Below, in pieces: positions 8,782 through 15,766 of a stretch of 40,178 nt of DNA. The number at the start of each line of letters is the position of its first letter. Position 1 is the stretch's first letter. Made by a program: the position numbers and the translations under genes. The DNA lies in IMG/VR virus record IMGVR_UViG_3300028419_000737, positions 1-40,178 of that record; one strand, given 5' to 3'. The stretch comes from a virus. The notes under the pieces were generated by a model. The model was not told where the DNA came from. It saw only the letters and a program-made list of their open reading frames with translations, and did no database searches.

Positions 8782-9122
8782 AGAAGCCTTGTAAATGTAA
8801 ATCTTGTAAGTGTAATGAGATGACTAATGAAGAGGTTGTTAGTCAGATGGAAGATCAACGCAGACCTTTTACAGAAGAGTTTGTATCTAAAAATATTATA
8901 ATTAGACATTTTGATCCTACAGCAGATGACCATCTCTTTAAATGGCATCAAGATCCTCAAGATAGAATAATAAGAGTGCTTAATAAAAACGACTGGAAGT
9001 TTCAGTTTGATAATAAACTTCCTCAAAAATTAGAGATAGATTCTGTAATTAAAATAAAAAAAGAAGAATACCACAGATTGATTAAAGGTACTTCACCACT
9101 TTCGTTAGAAATAGAATTTTAA
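8775..9122 (+). CDS. Small cupin-like protein with Cys-rich N-terminus
   Basis: The 115-residue protein begins KKPCKCKSCKC, a five-cysteine cluster that may bind metal. Its second half resembles a single small cupin barrel seen in marine phages: WHQDPQDRIIRVL, WKFQFDNKLPQKLE and EEYHRLIKG, with histidines placed as potential metal ligands. The function is unknown; sugar isomerase or metal-storage roles are guesses. The start overlaps the preceding stop by 7 bases, and the gene lies just before the sulfate-activation block. Confidence 0.55.
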   Translation: MVKKPCKCKSCKCNEMTNEEVVSQMEDQRRPFTEEFVSKNIIIRHFDPTADDHLFKWHQDPQDRIIRVLNKNDWKFQFDNKLPQKLEIDSVIKIKKEEYHRLIKGTSPLSLEIEF

Positions 9123-9124
9123 AA

Positions 9125-9370
9125 ATGTCAAATAAACAGGTAGCAAGAAAGAGACACATACTAAAAACATTAACTTGGAGAGCATTAGGTACTATTGATA
9201 CTATTGCTTTAAGTTGGTTTATTAGTGGAGATATAAAGGTAGGCTTTTCAATAGGAGGAGCTGAACTTTTTACAAAAATGTTATTATATTATGTACATGA
9301 ACGAACATGGTACACGTGTAATTTTGGAATAAATAGTAAAAAAGATAGAAATGGCAACAAACTTGACTAA
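9125..9370 (+). CDS. DUF2061 small membrane protein
   Basis: The 81-residue protein matches the DUF2061 pattern: [18 protein letters not shown], then a hydrophobic stretch, then [19 protein letters not shown]. Two membrane segments are likely. In bacteria this family often sits with sulfate-activation genes (cysN/cysC), and here the APS kinase follows with a 20-base overlap. The pair may have been captured together from a host operon. Its molecular role is not known; sulfate-related transport or membrane tethering is plausible. Confidence 0.82.
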   Translation: MSNKQVARKRHILKTLTWRALGTIDTIALSWFISGDIKVGFSIGGAELFTKMLLYYVHERTWYTCNFGINSKKDRNGNKLD

Positions 9371-9962
9371 ACATAACTTTACAATAAGTAGAGAACAAAG
9401 AGAAAAAGTAACAGGACATCCAGGTAGAGTGCTTTGGTTTACTGGACTTTCAGGTAGTGGTAAGTCAACAATTGCAAACGCACTTGATGAAGTACTAAAT
9501 GGTAGAAATTTAAAAACATATATCTTAGATGGTGATAATATTAGAATGGGTCTAAATGGAGATCTAGGTTTTTCACCAGAAGATAGAAAGGAAAATATTA
9601 GAAGAATAAGTGAAGTTGCGAAACTTTTTGCAGATTCAGGAACAATTGTATTAACTGCATTTATTTCACCCTATAGAGAAGATAGAGATCTTGCTAGAGA
9701 AGTTATAGGTGAAGATTTTGTTGAGGTATTTGTAGATACTCCATTAGATGTTTGTGAAAGTAGAGATCCTAAAGGACTTTATAAAAAAGCAAGAGCTGGT
9801 GAAATTAAAGGATTTACAGGCATTGATGCTCCCTATGAAGAGCCATTGAATGCAGAATTAAGATTAGATAATTTAAGCATAGAGGATTCTGTAGAATTCT
9901 TAATAGATGATTTAGACAAACATCAATTGTTATCTACAATTAAAGAAGTAAATATTAATTAA
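9351..9962 (+). CDS. cysC: Adenylylsulfate (APS) kinase
   Basis: The 203-residue enzyme phosphorylates APS to PAPS, the sulfate donor for sulfotransferases. The P-loop GLSGSGKS is at residues 32-39. Family blocks [62 protein letters not shown] and [10 protein letters not shown] are all present, so it looks active. It overlaps DUF2061 upstream and touches a sulfotransferase downstream. No clear ATP sulfurylase is in the window, so APS may come from the host. Identification is firm. Confidence 0.96.
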   Translation: MATNLTKHNFTISREQREKVTGHPGRVLWFTGLSGSGKSTIANALDEVLNGRNLKTYILDGDNIRMGLNGDLGFSPEDRKENIRRISEVAKLFADSGTIVLTAFISPYREDRDLAREVIGEDFVEVFVDTPLDVCESRDPKGLYKKARAGEIKGFTGIDAPYEEPLNAELRLDNLSIEDSVEFLIDDLDKHQLLSTIKEVNIN

Positions 9963-10600
9963 TGGAAAAAAATATATTATTTTTTGCAATGCCAAAAACT
10001 GGGAGTTATTCATGGGCAGCTTATTTTTATGAAAATAACTTAAAAATCAAAGGACATGATCTTAGAGATGTTAATTATAAATATCCATGGGAATGTAATA
10101 TAGTAAAAGAAAATTGGACATTTACATTTGTAAGAAATCCAATTGATAGGTTTTTATCTGCCTTTAATTATTTATCAAATGGAGGGAATTGTGAACATGA
10201 TAGAATAGAGTCAAATTTAATAATTCCAAATAATTATAAATTTAACCCTGAAGAATGGACTCAGGATATATTATTAAACTCAAAGGAAATAATATTAAAT
10301 CAAATACATTTTAAACCTCAATATGACTGGATATTTAATAAATTAGGAAAAACGTCTATAAATGAGATTTATTTATACGATGATGGATTTGAAAAACCAA
10401 TTTTAGAAATTTCTAAAAAAATAAATAAAAAAATAGAAATAAACAAATATAATATCACTAAAAATAAAAACACAATATTGTCTAATAGTTCTATAGAAAT
10501 AATAGAGAATATTTATTTTAAAGATTTTAAATTAATTAAAAACATAAAAAAACAATGTGGAATAAAGAAAATCACGGAGGAGAGCCAACTAAGAACGTAG
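9962..10600 (+). CDS. Sulfotransferase
   Basis: The 212-residue protein has the two PAPS-binding signatures: PKTGSYSW (residues 11-18, 5'-phosphosulfate loop) and FVRNPIDRFLSAF (57-69, 3'-phosphate site). It would move sulfate from PAPS to a hydroxyl or amine of a glycan or protein. Its start overlaps the stop of the APS kinase, so donor synthesis and use are coupled. The C-terminal half is Asn/Lys/Ile-rich and less conserved. Acceptor unknown; virion fibre glycans or host surface sugars are candidates. Confidence 0.85.
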   Translation: MEKNILFFAMPKTGSYSWAAYFYENNLKIKGHDLRDVNYKYPWECNIVKENWTFTFVRNPIDRFLSAFNYLSNGGNCEHDRIESNLIIPNNYKFNPEEWTQDILLNSKEIILNQIHFKPQYDWIFNKLGKTSINEIYLYDDGFEKPILEISKKINKKIEINKYNITKNKNTILSNSSIEIIENIYFKDFKLIKNIKKQCGIKKITEESQLRT

Positions 10601-11007
10601 ATAAAAAATATGCAATATTCGTTGGAAGATACCAACCTTACCATTTTGGGCATATTGAATTAATTAATCAAAAACTAAAAAAAGGAGTGCCTGCTTTAAT
10701 CATGGTTAGAGACATAGAACCAGATGAAAAAAATCCATTTACAACTGAACAAACTGTAGATATGATTAAAAAATATCATGCAGCAAAAGGCGACGATGTC
10801 GATGTAATAATTATACCAGATATAGAGTCTGTAAATTATGGAAGAGGAGTAGGATATGAGATTAATGAGTATATGCCACCTAAAGATTCCGGAGCAATGT
10901 TTATTTCAGCTACTAAGATTAGAGCATCTATTAAAGAAGGAAATGAAGATTGGAAATCTATGGTAGACAAGTCTTTACATAATGATATTATAAAACATTT
11001 AAAATAA
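10555..11007 (+). CDS. HIGH-motif nucleotidyltransferase (NadM/cytidylyltransferase-like)
   Basis: The 150-residue protein has FVGRYQPYHFGH, containing the HxGH nucleotide-binding motif, and the late ISATKIR motif of the nucleotidyltransferase superfamily. NPFTTEQTVDMIKKY resembles nicotinamide-nucleotide adenylyltransferases. Candidate roles are NAD synthesis, a CDP-activated compound, or, given the preceding APS kinase and sulfotransferase, APS synthesis. The last is speculative, because classical ATP sulfurylases are larger. The start overlaps the sulfotransferase by 46 bases; no closer in-frame ATG exists. Confidence 0.72.
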   Translation: MWNKENHGGEPTKNVDKKYAIFVGRYQPYHFGHIELINQKLKKGVPALIMVRDIEPDEKNPFTTEQTVDMIKKYHAAKGDDVDVIIIPDIESVNYGRGVGYEINEYMPPKDSGAMFISATKIRASIKEGNEDWKSMVDKSLHNDIIKHLK

Positions 11008-11012
11008 ATTGA

Positions 11013-11020
11013 TATATAAT
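11013..11020 (+). promoter_or_regulatory. Candidate late promoter, TATATAAT
   Basis: TATATAAT (within GATATATAAT) ends 2 bases before the ATG at 11023, upstream of a run of three capsid-targeted proteins. Confidence 0.45.
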
Positions 11021-11022
11021 AT

Positions 11023-11607
11023 ATGAAGCTTTTTGAAGAATTTATACAAGATAGAGAATTAGTAGAAGAAACATATTTTATTTTAGAAGAAAAGGTATCT
11101 AGAGAAGAACTAGAAGAACTTTTAAATGAAGGTATTTTTGGCTGGATTAAAGGACTATTCTTAAATCCTAGAAAAAAGAGAGCATTGAGAAAATATTCAG
11201 AAAGACTATTTAAGATTAGAGTAGAAATTGCAAAATTAAATATTGAAGATAATGCAGTTGAAGAATTTGAAAGAGAATTAGAAGATGAAGAAGATTCTTA
11301 TTCTTACGATAGTTCAAATAGAAGAAATTCTTCTAGAGATAATAAATCAAAGGATATAGATAATTTAAAAAAGGAGCAGTTAAAGAATGAAGAGCAAGAA
11401 ATTATAACTGCAATGGATGATATTGGAGCAGAAAATGAAACTCTAAGAAAGTATGTATCAAAGGTAAAACTTGAGTCTAGAGCAAAATCTACTGAAGCTA
11501 TTATGAAAATAGCAGATAGTGAAATTAAAAGAGTTCTTCAAAAGATGAAAAAGAAAGACTTTAAAGAAATTAAAAAGTTAGACGCCGAAATTAAAAAGGA
11601 AATATAA
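11023..11607 (+). CDS. Capsid-targeted coiled-coil protein (prohead core-like)
   Basis: The 194-residue protein begins MKLFEEFIQDRELVEET, a capsid-targeting N-terminus, and has a second possible gp21-type site at ELLNEGIFGW. The rest is highly charged and mostly helical, with a Ser/Arg/Asp linker (DSSNRRNSSRDNKSKD) and a Lys/Glu-rich C-terminal coiled coil. This resembles scaffold or internal core proteins of T4-like phages. It overlaps the next gene by one base. The three genes 11023-12157 look like one late operon of packaged proteins. Confidence 0.68.
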   Translation: MKLFEEFIQDRELVEETYFILEEKVSREELEELLNEGIFGWIKGLFLNPRKKRALRKYSERLFKIRVEIAKLNIEDNAVEEFERELEDEEDSYSYDSSNRRNSSRDNKSKDIDNLKKEQLKNEEQEIITAMDDIGAENETLRKYVSKVKLESRAKSTEAIMKIADSEIKRVLQKMKKKDFKEIKKLDAEIKKEI

Positions 11608-11858
11608 TGAGACATATTAAATCATTTACTGAAATCAATGAAAGTTCAAAGGCGGAACTTAATCTTAAAATAAGAGAGCTTAAAGACAAGTGGAAAGAAA
11701 CTGACATCAAGATGGATGAAATTAAAGGGAAAGTTAGAGATGAAAAGGATGGTAAAAAGCAAGAACTTTTAGTTTTAACTTTACAAAAACTAGCAGCAAA
11801 ACAAGAAATGTTAGAATTAGACATTAAAGTTAATAAACTAAAAAGAAAAATGCTATGA
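11607..11858 (+). CDS. Small capsid-targeted coiled-coil protein
   Basis: The 83-residue protein starts MRHIKSFTEINESSK. EINE followed by SS would fit a prohead-protease cut after Glu. The remainder is a continuous Lys/Glu/Leu-rich helix (ELNLKIRELKDKW to LDIKVNKLKRKML) expected to form a coiled coil. It is coupled to both neighbours by overlaps of 1 and 4 bases. Probable internal core protein; the molecular role is unknown. Confidence 0.66.
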   Translation: MRHIKSFTEINESSKAELNLKIRELKDKWKETDIKMDEIKGKVRDEKDGKKQELLVLTLQKLAAKQEMLELDIKVNKLKRKML

Positions 11859-12157
11859 AATATTTAAGACTCTTTGAAGAATTCATAGTTGAGAAAAAAC
11901 CTAAGGGTGCTCCTGACTTTCATCATAGTGATGCACCAGACGCTGAAGGGAGATTTAAAGATTTAAGTATAAAGGATCTTGCAGCTTGGTTAATTAAAAC
12001 AAGAAATAAAGATCTTAAAAAAATCAGTGGTTCATTAACTCAACAAGTCGTTTTTAACAGAAAGGATGATCCTAAGTATGCTGAAAAAATGGAAAAGACT
12101 AGACTTGAAGTATACAAGCAATTAGGTAGAGAAGACTTATTAAAAGATAAAAAGTGA
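11855..12157 (+). CDS. Capsid-targeted protein, 100 aa
   Basis: The protein begins MKYLRLFEEFIVEKKPKG; FIVE then KK fits the targeting and cleavage pattern. After a linker (HHSDAPDAEGRFKD) comes a compact domain with LSIKDLAAWLIKTRNKDLKK and GSLTQQVVFNR. I have no functional name for it. The basic mature part could bind DNA. It overlaps the upstream stop by 4 bases and the next gene's GTG start by 4. Confidence 0.68.
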   Translation: MKYLRLFEEFIVEKKPKGAPDFHHSDAPDAEGRFKDLSIKDLAAWLIKTRNKDLKKISGSLTQQVVFNRKDDPKYAEKMEKTRLEVYKQLGREDLLKDKK

Positions 12158-12708
12158 AACAATTAGTTTACGTATTTTCATTATTATTAATTTTATTTTC
12201 ATGTAAGAAAATAGATGACAATGGGTTTAGAGTTTTTAAAATTAAAGAAGGCAAACATCGTTCTACAACAGCAAGACAAACTACTTACGATACTACATTT
12301 AATTTACAAGTTATTTTTGATAGTTCTGCCGTTTATGAAACAGTAGACCCTAACAATCAATGGGATATTAATAAACTATGGGGAGTTAGTGATTGTGGAG
12401 ATCACCATAGTACAAGTTCAATTAGATTTGGTTGGAGATGGAGTCCAGCATTAAATTGTTTAGAAATATTTGCATATCGCAGAACATTTGGTGAATTTAG
12501 TTATAAGAAAATAAGTTGTGTTCCTTTAAATGAAACAATTTATATGACAATGAATATAATAGATAGTAAGTACGATATGTGTGTTGATGGAACATGTGTA
12601 GAAATGAATAGACCTTGTTTTATGGAATATAAAAGATATGTATTGTACCCTTATTTTGGAGGAGATGAAACTGCTCCACATGATATTACAATAAGAATAA
12701 AAAAATGA
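12154..12708 (+). CDS. Predicted lipoprotein, 184 aa
   Basis: Translation likely starts at GTG 12154, overlapping the previous stop (GTGA). Residues 1-17 form a signal peptide ending in a lipobox (LFSC, Cys17), followed by KK. The mature part has six further cysteines (for example VSDCGDHH, DMCVDGTC, RPCF) and looks like a disulfide-bonded beta-rich domain ending FGGDETAPHDITIRIKK. It should be exported and lipidated in the host envelope. A role in superinfection exclusion or surface change is plausible but unproven. Confidence 0.75.
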   Translation: MKQLVYVFSLLLILFSCKKIDDNGFRVFKIKEGKHRSTTARQTTYDTTFNLQVIFDSSAVYETVDPNNQWDINKLWGVSDCGDHHSTSSIRFGWRWSPALNCLEIFAYRRTFGEFSYKKISCVPLNETIYMTMNIIDSKYDMCVDGTCVEMNRPCFMEYKRYVLYPYFGGDETAPHDITIRIKK

Positions 12709-12818
12709 AAGAAACTTGGATATACGAATCTCCAGATGGAGGTAAAACAGTTTATAAAAGACCTTTTATGAAAGATGTTCCCAGAATATTAATAAAAGAT
12801 GAAGAAGAAAAAGCATAA
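12705..12818 (+). CDS. Small hypothetical protein, 37 aa
   Basis: A short frame from ATG 12705 overlaps the lipoprotein stop (ATGA) and runs into the next gene by 20 bases. The product starts MKETWIYESPDGGKTVYKR and ends in an acidic tail. The start WxYESPDGGxTVYxRP is a motif I have seen in short phage proteins, but I cannot assign a function. Tight packing supports it as a real gene. Confidence 0.6.
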   Translation: MKETWIYESPDGGKTVYKRPFMKDVPRILIKDEEEKA

Positions 12819-13035
12819 ATATAATTTAAAAGATAAATTAGAATTTAAATTTTTTGACGGAGATGTCAAGGTTGGAGAAGTTACAAAACTAACTTATGAA
12901 AAAACAGGGTTAGATGCATATAACTACGATAATCCAACTTATACAATATCTAAAGCTGAATATTATGGAAACAAAAAAAAGATATGGCACTATCCTTGTA
13001 TAAATAAGGATCGAATATTATGTAAATTAAACTAA
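12799..13035 (+). CDS. Small hypothetical protein, 78 aa
   Basis: The protein starts with a Lys/His-rich patch (MKKKKHKYNLKDKLEF) and continues as a beta-rich domain with many Tyr residues (DAYNYDNPTYTISKAEYYG). It could be a small SH3- or Tudor-like nucleic-acid-binding fold, but I have no family match. It is coupled to its neighbours: the start lies within the preceding short gene and the stop overlaps the next ATG. Confidence 0.6.
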   Translation: MKKKKHKYNLKDKLEFKFFDGDVKVGEVTKLTYEKTGLDAYNYDNPTYTISKAEYYGNKKKIWHYPCINKDRILCKLN

Positions 13036-13268
13036 TGAAAGACTGGAAAAAACAAACTAAATATTATTCTATTAATTCTTTATTGGGAAGTTCAATAGTT
13101 TCTTATTATAATGAAAAGAAAGAAGTAGTTCATTTCGAAAAAGGAGATGACATTAATGCTGAATTCGAAAAGAAATTAACAAGACTTTATCATAAAGATT
13201 TAAGTAATAAGAATAAAATCAATAGAGGTAAAAAAAGTAAGAAGCAAACTCCAAAAAGAAACGGATGA
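13035..13268 (+). CDS. Small basic hypothetical protein, 77 aa
   Basis: The protein starts MKDWKKQTKYYSINSLLG and ends in a strongly basic tail (NRGKKSKKQTPKRNG), suggesting nucleic-acid or ribosome contact. No known domain is recognised. The start overlaps the preceding stop by one base and the stop overlaps the GlnRS start by 4, so it is likely translated with the synthetase. Confidence 0.58.
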   Translation: MKDWKKQTKYYSINSLLGSSIVSYYNEKKEVVHFEKGDDINAEFEKKLTRLYHKDLSNKNKINRGKKSKKQTPKRNG

Positions 13269-14797
13269 ATTTTATAGAAGAAATAATTGAAGATGGCTCT
13301 AAAGAAAATCTTCAATTTCGTTTTCCACCAGAACCGAATGGCTACCTACACCTAGGTCATGCCAAAGCAATTTGTTTAAACTTTGGCCTTGCAGAAAAAT
13401 ACAAGGTAGGTTGCAACTTAAGATTCGACGATACAAATCCATTAGCAGAAGATTCAATATTTACAAATGCAATAGAAGCAGACATTAAATGGCTTGGCTT
13501 TGAATATGGCAAACCACTTTACACGTCCGATTATTTTACATTCCTAAATGAATGTGCTGAAAATTTAATCATGGCTGATAAAGCATATATGGATGATTCT
13601 ACATCTGAAGAGATTAGAGAAATGAAAGGTGACCTTGAGAATGGAGGCCAAGACAGTTCATATAGAACAAGATCTATTCAAGAGAATTTAGACCTCTTTA
13701 ATAAAATGCGTAAAGGCGAAGGCGATAGTGTATTACGTGCTAAAATAGATATGCAGCACCAAAATATCTTAATGAGAGACCCAGTTATTTATAGAAGAAT
13801 AGATGCAACTCATCATAATACTGGAAATACATGGAAAGCCTATCCAATGTATGATTTTGCACATCCTCTTTCAGATTGGTATGAAAAAATAAGTCATTCA
13901 CTTTGTACATTAGAATTTAAGGAGCATAGACCTTTTTATGAGTGGCTATTAAATGCATTAGAATTAAAGCAACCACATCCAAGACAAATAGAATTTTCAA
14001 GACTTAATATTGAAGGTGTTAAATTAAGCAAGAGACATTTAAAAGAATTAGTAGATGAAGGAATTGTTGATGGTTGGGATGATCCAAGAATGCCAACATT
14101 AAGTGGCTTAAGACGTAGAGGCTTTACGCCAGATTCGATCAAGAATTTTTGTGCTAAGGTTGGTATAACCAAACGTGAATCAGAAATTGAAAGACACTTG
14201 CTTGAGGAATGTTTGAGAGAAGAACTGAATGAAAAATCAATGAGACAAATGGTTGTCCTAGATCCACTTAAATTAACAATAAAAAACTTACATGAATTTG
14301 GTAAGGTAATTATAGAAAATAATCCTGGTAATTCAAATGATGGTAGCAGACTACTTAATTATACTAATGAATTTTGGATTGAACGTGCTGATTTTAGAGA
14401 AGAAGCCAACCGAAAATACCATAGACTTAAGATTGGTGGAGAAGTTAGACTGAAAGGACTCTTCGTAGTAAAGGCAGTTGATTGTGTAAAGGATGAAGCT
14501 GGAAACATAGTTGAGGTAATTGCTGAATATGATCCAAAGAGTTTTTCAGGTATGGAACTAGACCGAAAGGTAAAAGGTACAATTCATTGGGTAAACATGA
14601 ATGAGTGTGATGAAATATTAATACACAATTTTAATGGCTATAAGAAAACTTCAACAATGGCCTATGGTGAACCATTTGTTAGATTAACAAAAGATTATCC
14701 TGTACAATTTATGAGAAATGGATATTATATAAGAGTAGAAGATGAAGAGCTTTCATTTAATCATACTGTCTCACTTAAAAGTAGTTATAAAGGTTGA
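13265..14797 (+). CDS. glnS: Glutaminyl-tRNA synthetase
   Basis: The 510-residue protein is a full-length class I synthetase that charges tRNA-Gln. The HIGH-type motif is in PPEPNGYLHLGHAK (His29-His32), and the KMSKS equivalent is KLSKR at 253-257. Between them, NLRFDDTNP, DIKWLGFEYG, YPMYDFAHPLSDWYEKISHS and DDPRMPTLSGLRRRG closely follow bacterial GlnRS. A C-terminal anticodon-binding region is present (DRKVKGTIHWV to FNHTVSLKSSY); total length is somewhat below E. coli GlnRS (about 554). It looks intact. A tRNA-Gln(UUG) gene lies 4.6 kb downstream. Synthetases are rare in phages. Confidence 0.95.
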   Translation: MNFIEEIIEDGSKENLQFRFPPEPNGYLHLGHAKAICLNFGLAEKYKVGCNLRFDDTNPLAEDSIFTNAIEADIKWLGFEYGKPLYTSDYFTFLNECAENLIMADKAYMDDSTSEEIREMKGDLENGGQDSSYRTRSIQENLDLFNKMRKGEGDSVLRAKIDMQHQNILMRDPVIYRRIDATHHNTGNTWKAYPMYDFAHPLSDWYEKISHSLCTLEFKEHRPFYEWLLNALELKQPHPRQIEFSRLNIEGVKLSKRHLKELVDEGIVDGWDDPRMPTLSGLRRRGFTPDSIKNFCAKVGITKRESEIERHLLEECLREELNEKSMRQMVVLDPLKLTIKNLHEFGKVIIENNPGNSNDGSRLLNYTNEFWIERADFREEANRKYHRLKIGGEVRLKGLFVVKAVDCVKDEAGNIVEVIAEYDPKSFSGMELDRKVKGTIHWVNMNECDEILIHNFNGYKKTSTMAYGEPFVRLTKDYPVQFMRNGYYIRVEDEELSFNHTVSLKSSYKG

Positions 14798-14891
14798 GGG
14801 AACTGTTAATTAAAATAATCTTAAAAATTAAAGAAAAGTTTTCTAAGAAAAGAAAAACATTTTGGGATTTGTAAACAAACCGACTTACTTT

Positions 14892-14899
14892 CATATAAT
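14892..14899 (+). promoter_or_regulatory. Candidate promoter upstream of tRNA-Arg, CATATAAT
   Basis: CATATAAT lies 42 bases before the tRNA-Arg gene in the 144-base gap after glnS. It matches the element seen before many protein genes here. The rest of the gap is A/T-rich with no other signal I can support. Confidence 0.45.
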
Positions 14900-14923
14900 A
14901 TAGACCAAGGAAGCACAAACCCC

Positions 14924-15046
14924 GAGGTGTCCTATTACAGAGGACGAGTAGCTCAGTTGGATAGAGCAATAGCCTTCTAAGCTATCGGTCAAAGGTTCGA
15001 ATCCTTTCTCGTTCACAAGGCTGCCGGTCAAGTTATAGGACACCTC
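14924..15046. repeat. Perfect 12-bp inverted repeat flanking tRNA-Arg
   Basis: GAGGTGTCCTAT at 14924-14935 is the exact reverse complement of ATAGGACACCTC at 15035-15046. The tRNA gene lies between the arms. In RNA the arms would close a long stem around the tRNA, perhaps guiding end processing or protecting the precursor. It could also be a recombination footprint. Confidence 0.85.
14942..15015 (+). tRNA. tRNA-Arg (anticodon UCU)
   Basis: The cloverleaf is complete. The acceptor stem GGACGAG/CTCGTTC has one G-U pair, the D arm is GCTC/GAGC, the anticodon stem is ATAGC/GCTAT with loop CTTCTAA, and the T arm is AAAGG-TTCGAAT-CCTTT. The discriminator is A and no CCA is encoded. It reads AGA/AGG codons, which are common in these A/T-rich phage genes. 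Confidence 0.95.
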
Positions 15047-15062
15047 AACAATATTAAAAATT

Positions 15063-15227
15063 ATGAGATTATTAGATTGGATATTTATTATTGCAATTAT
15101 TTTATTATGGACATGGCCTACTATTAGTGAATTGTATAAGCATGGAAAGTTTAAAGTGCTTAGAAAAATTGCAATAAGAAATAAAAAGAAAGGAAAAGTT
15201 AGAAAAAAGAAAAACAAAAATAAGTAA
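15063..15227 (+). CDS. Small membrane protein with basic tail, 54 aa
   Basis: The short frame starts MRLLDWIFIIAIILLWTWP, one membrane segment, and ends in a very basic tail (KKKGKVRKKKNKNK). It probably sits in the inner membrane with the tail in the cytoplasm, where it could bind nucleic acid or lipid head groups. No family is recognised. It follows the tRNA-Arg unit and begins a run of tiny membrane proteins. Confidence 0.6.
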   Translation: MRLLDWIFIIAIILLWTWPTISELYKHGKFKVLRKIAIRNKKKGKVRKKKNKNK

Positions 15228-15255
15228 TGATATATAACTCTTGAAATTAAAAAAT

Positions 15256-15417
15256 ATGTTCGAGACGATGCAACTTTCTGAAGAAATAAAATACACATTA
15301 GAGGTATTAATATTATTATCATTCGTATGCGGAACGTTGTGTGGGTATTTATGGAGTGAACATAAAAATGCTCATAGAATAAATAAAAGCAACGACGAAG
15401 TATTAGAAAAAAAATAA
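15256..15417 (+). CDS. Small membrane protein, 53 aa
   Basis: The product starts MFETMQLSEEIKYTLEVL, has one hydrophobic helix (VLILLSFVCGTLCGYLW) and a short polar tail. GATATATAAC lies at 15229-15238, a likely promoter, and a strong terminator follows 19 bases after the stop. No family is recognised; the overall shape resembles small phage membrane or spanin-like proteins, without firm support. Confidence 0.58.
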   Translation: MFETMQLSEEIKYTLEVLILLSFVCGTLCGYLWSEHKNAHRINKSNDEVLEKK

Positions 15418-15435
15418 AATTGTTAATAACTTTTG

Positions 15436-15473
15436 AAAAAAGCGGTCCTGGATTTTCACGGGTCGCTTTTTTT
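15436..15473 (+). terminator. Rho-independent terminator
   Basis: A-tract 15436-15441, then GCGGTCC (42-48) pairs with GGGTCGC (60-66) through two G-U pairs around an 11-base loop. A run of seven T follows (67-73). The A-tract also pairs with the T-tract, so it may work on both strands. Confidence 0.88.
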
Positions 15474-15507
15474 GTTTATATTAGTACTATAAATTAAAGC
15501 TTAAAAT

Positions 15508-15765
15508 ATGAAAAAAATAATTATAATAGCAATTGCAGTTTTATTATCAATGCCTACATTTGCTAAAGGAACTGAAGCGTCAAAGAATAAAGTCGCTTTA
15601 ACATGTATGGGTTTAGGGATGTTTACAACTGGTCTTATTTTACATCAGAGAGAAATGAATAGTTATCATAAATTTGAAGGTCCTGGAATTGGAATTGGCC
15701 CTAATCAACTTTTACAAGTAGTTGGATTAAGTGCTTTTACTTTAGGTATTGTAATTAAATTTTAA
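15508..15765 (+). CDS. Small exported/membrane protein, 85 aa
   Basis: The N-terminus MKKIIIIAIAVLLSMPTFA is a good signal peptide with cleavage likely after TFA (residue 19). The mature part has two hydrophobic stretches, one around CMGLGMFTTGLIL and one at the C-terminus (LLQVVGLSAFTLGIVIKF). It is therefore likely an envelope protein of the infected cell. It begins a new unit after the terminator. Function not recognised. Confidence 0.65.
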   Translation: MKKIIIIAIAVLLSMPTFAKGTEASKNKVALTCMGLGMFTTGLILHQREMNSYHKFEGPGIGIGPNQLLQVVGLSAFTLGIVIKF

Positions 15766-15766
15766 T

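Noticed and set aside
9351-11007. Complete sulfate assimilation operon
   Set aside because: No clear ATP sulfurylase (cysD/cysN or sat), PAPS reductase or sulfite reductase is present; the genes fit sulfation, not cysteine synthesis.
14920-15050. tmRNA or larger structured RNA around the tRNA-Arg
   Set aside because: The cloverleaf is a normal tRNA, and no peptide-tag frame or tmRNA-like pseudoknots are visible; only the flanking inverted repeat remains unusual.
14775-15322. Minus-strand open frames over the tRNA-Arg region (14775-14969, 14891-15322, 15105-15296)
   Set aside because: They run across a tRNA gene and across small + strand genes, have low-complexity Phe/Leu/Ile-rich products, and look like shadows.
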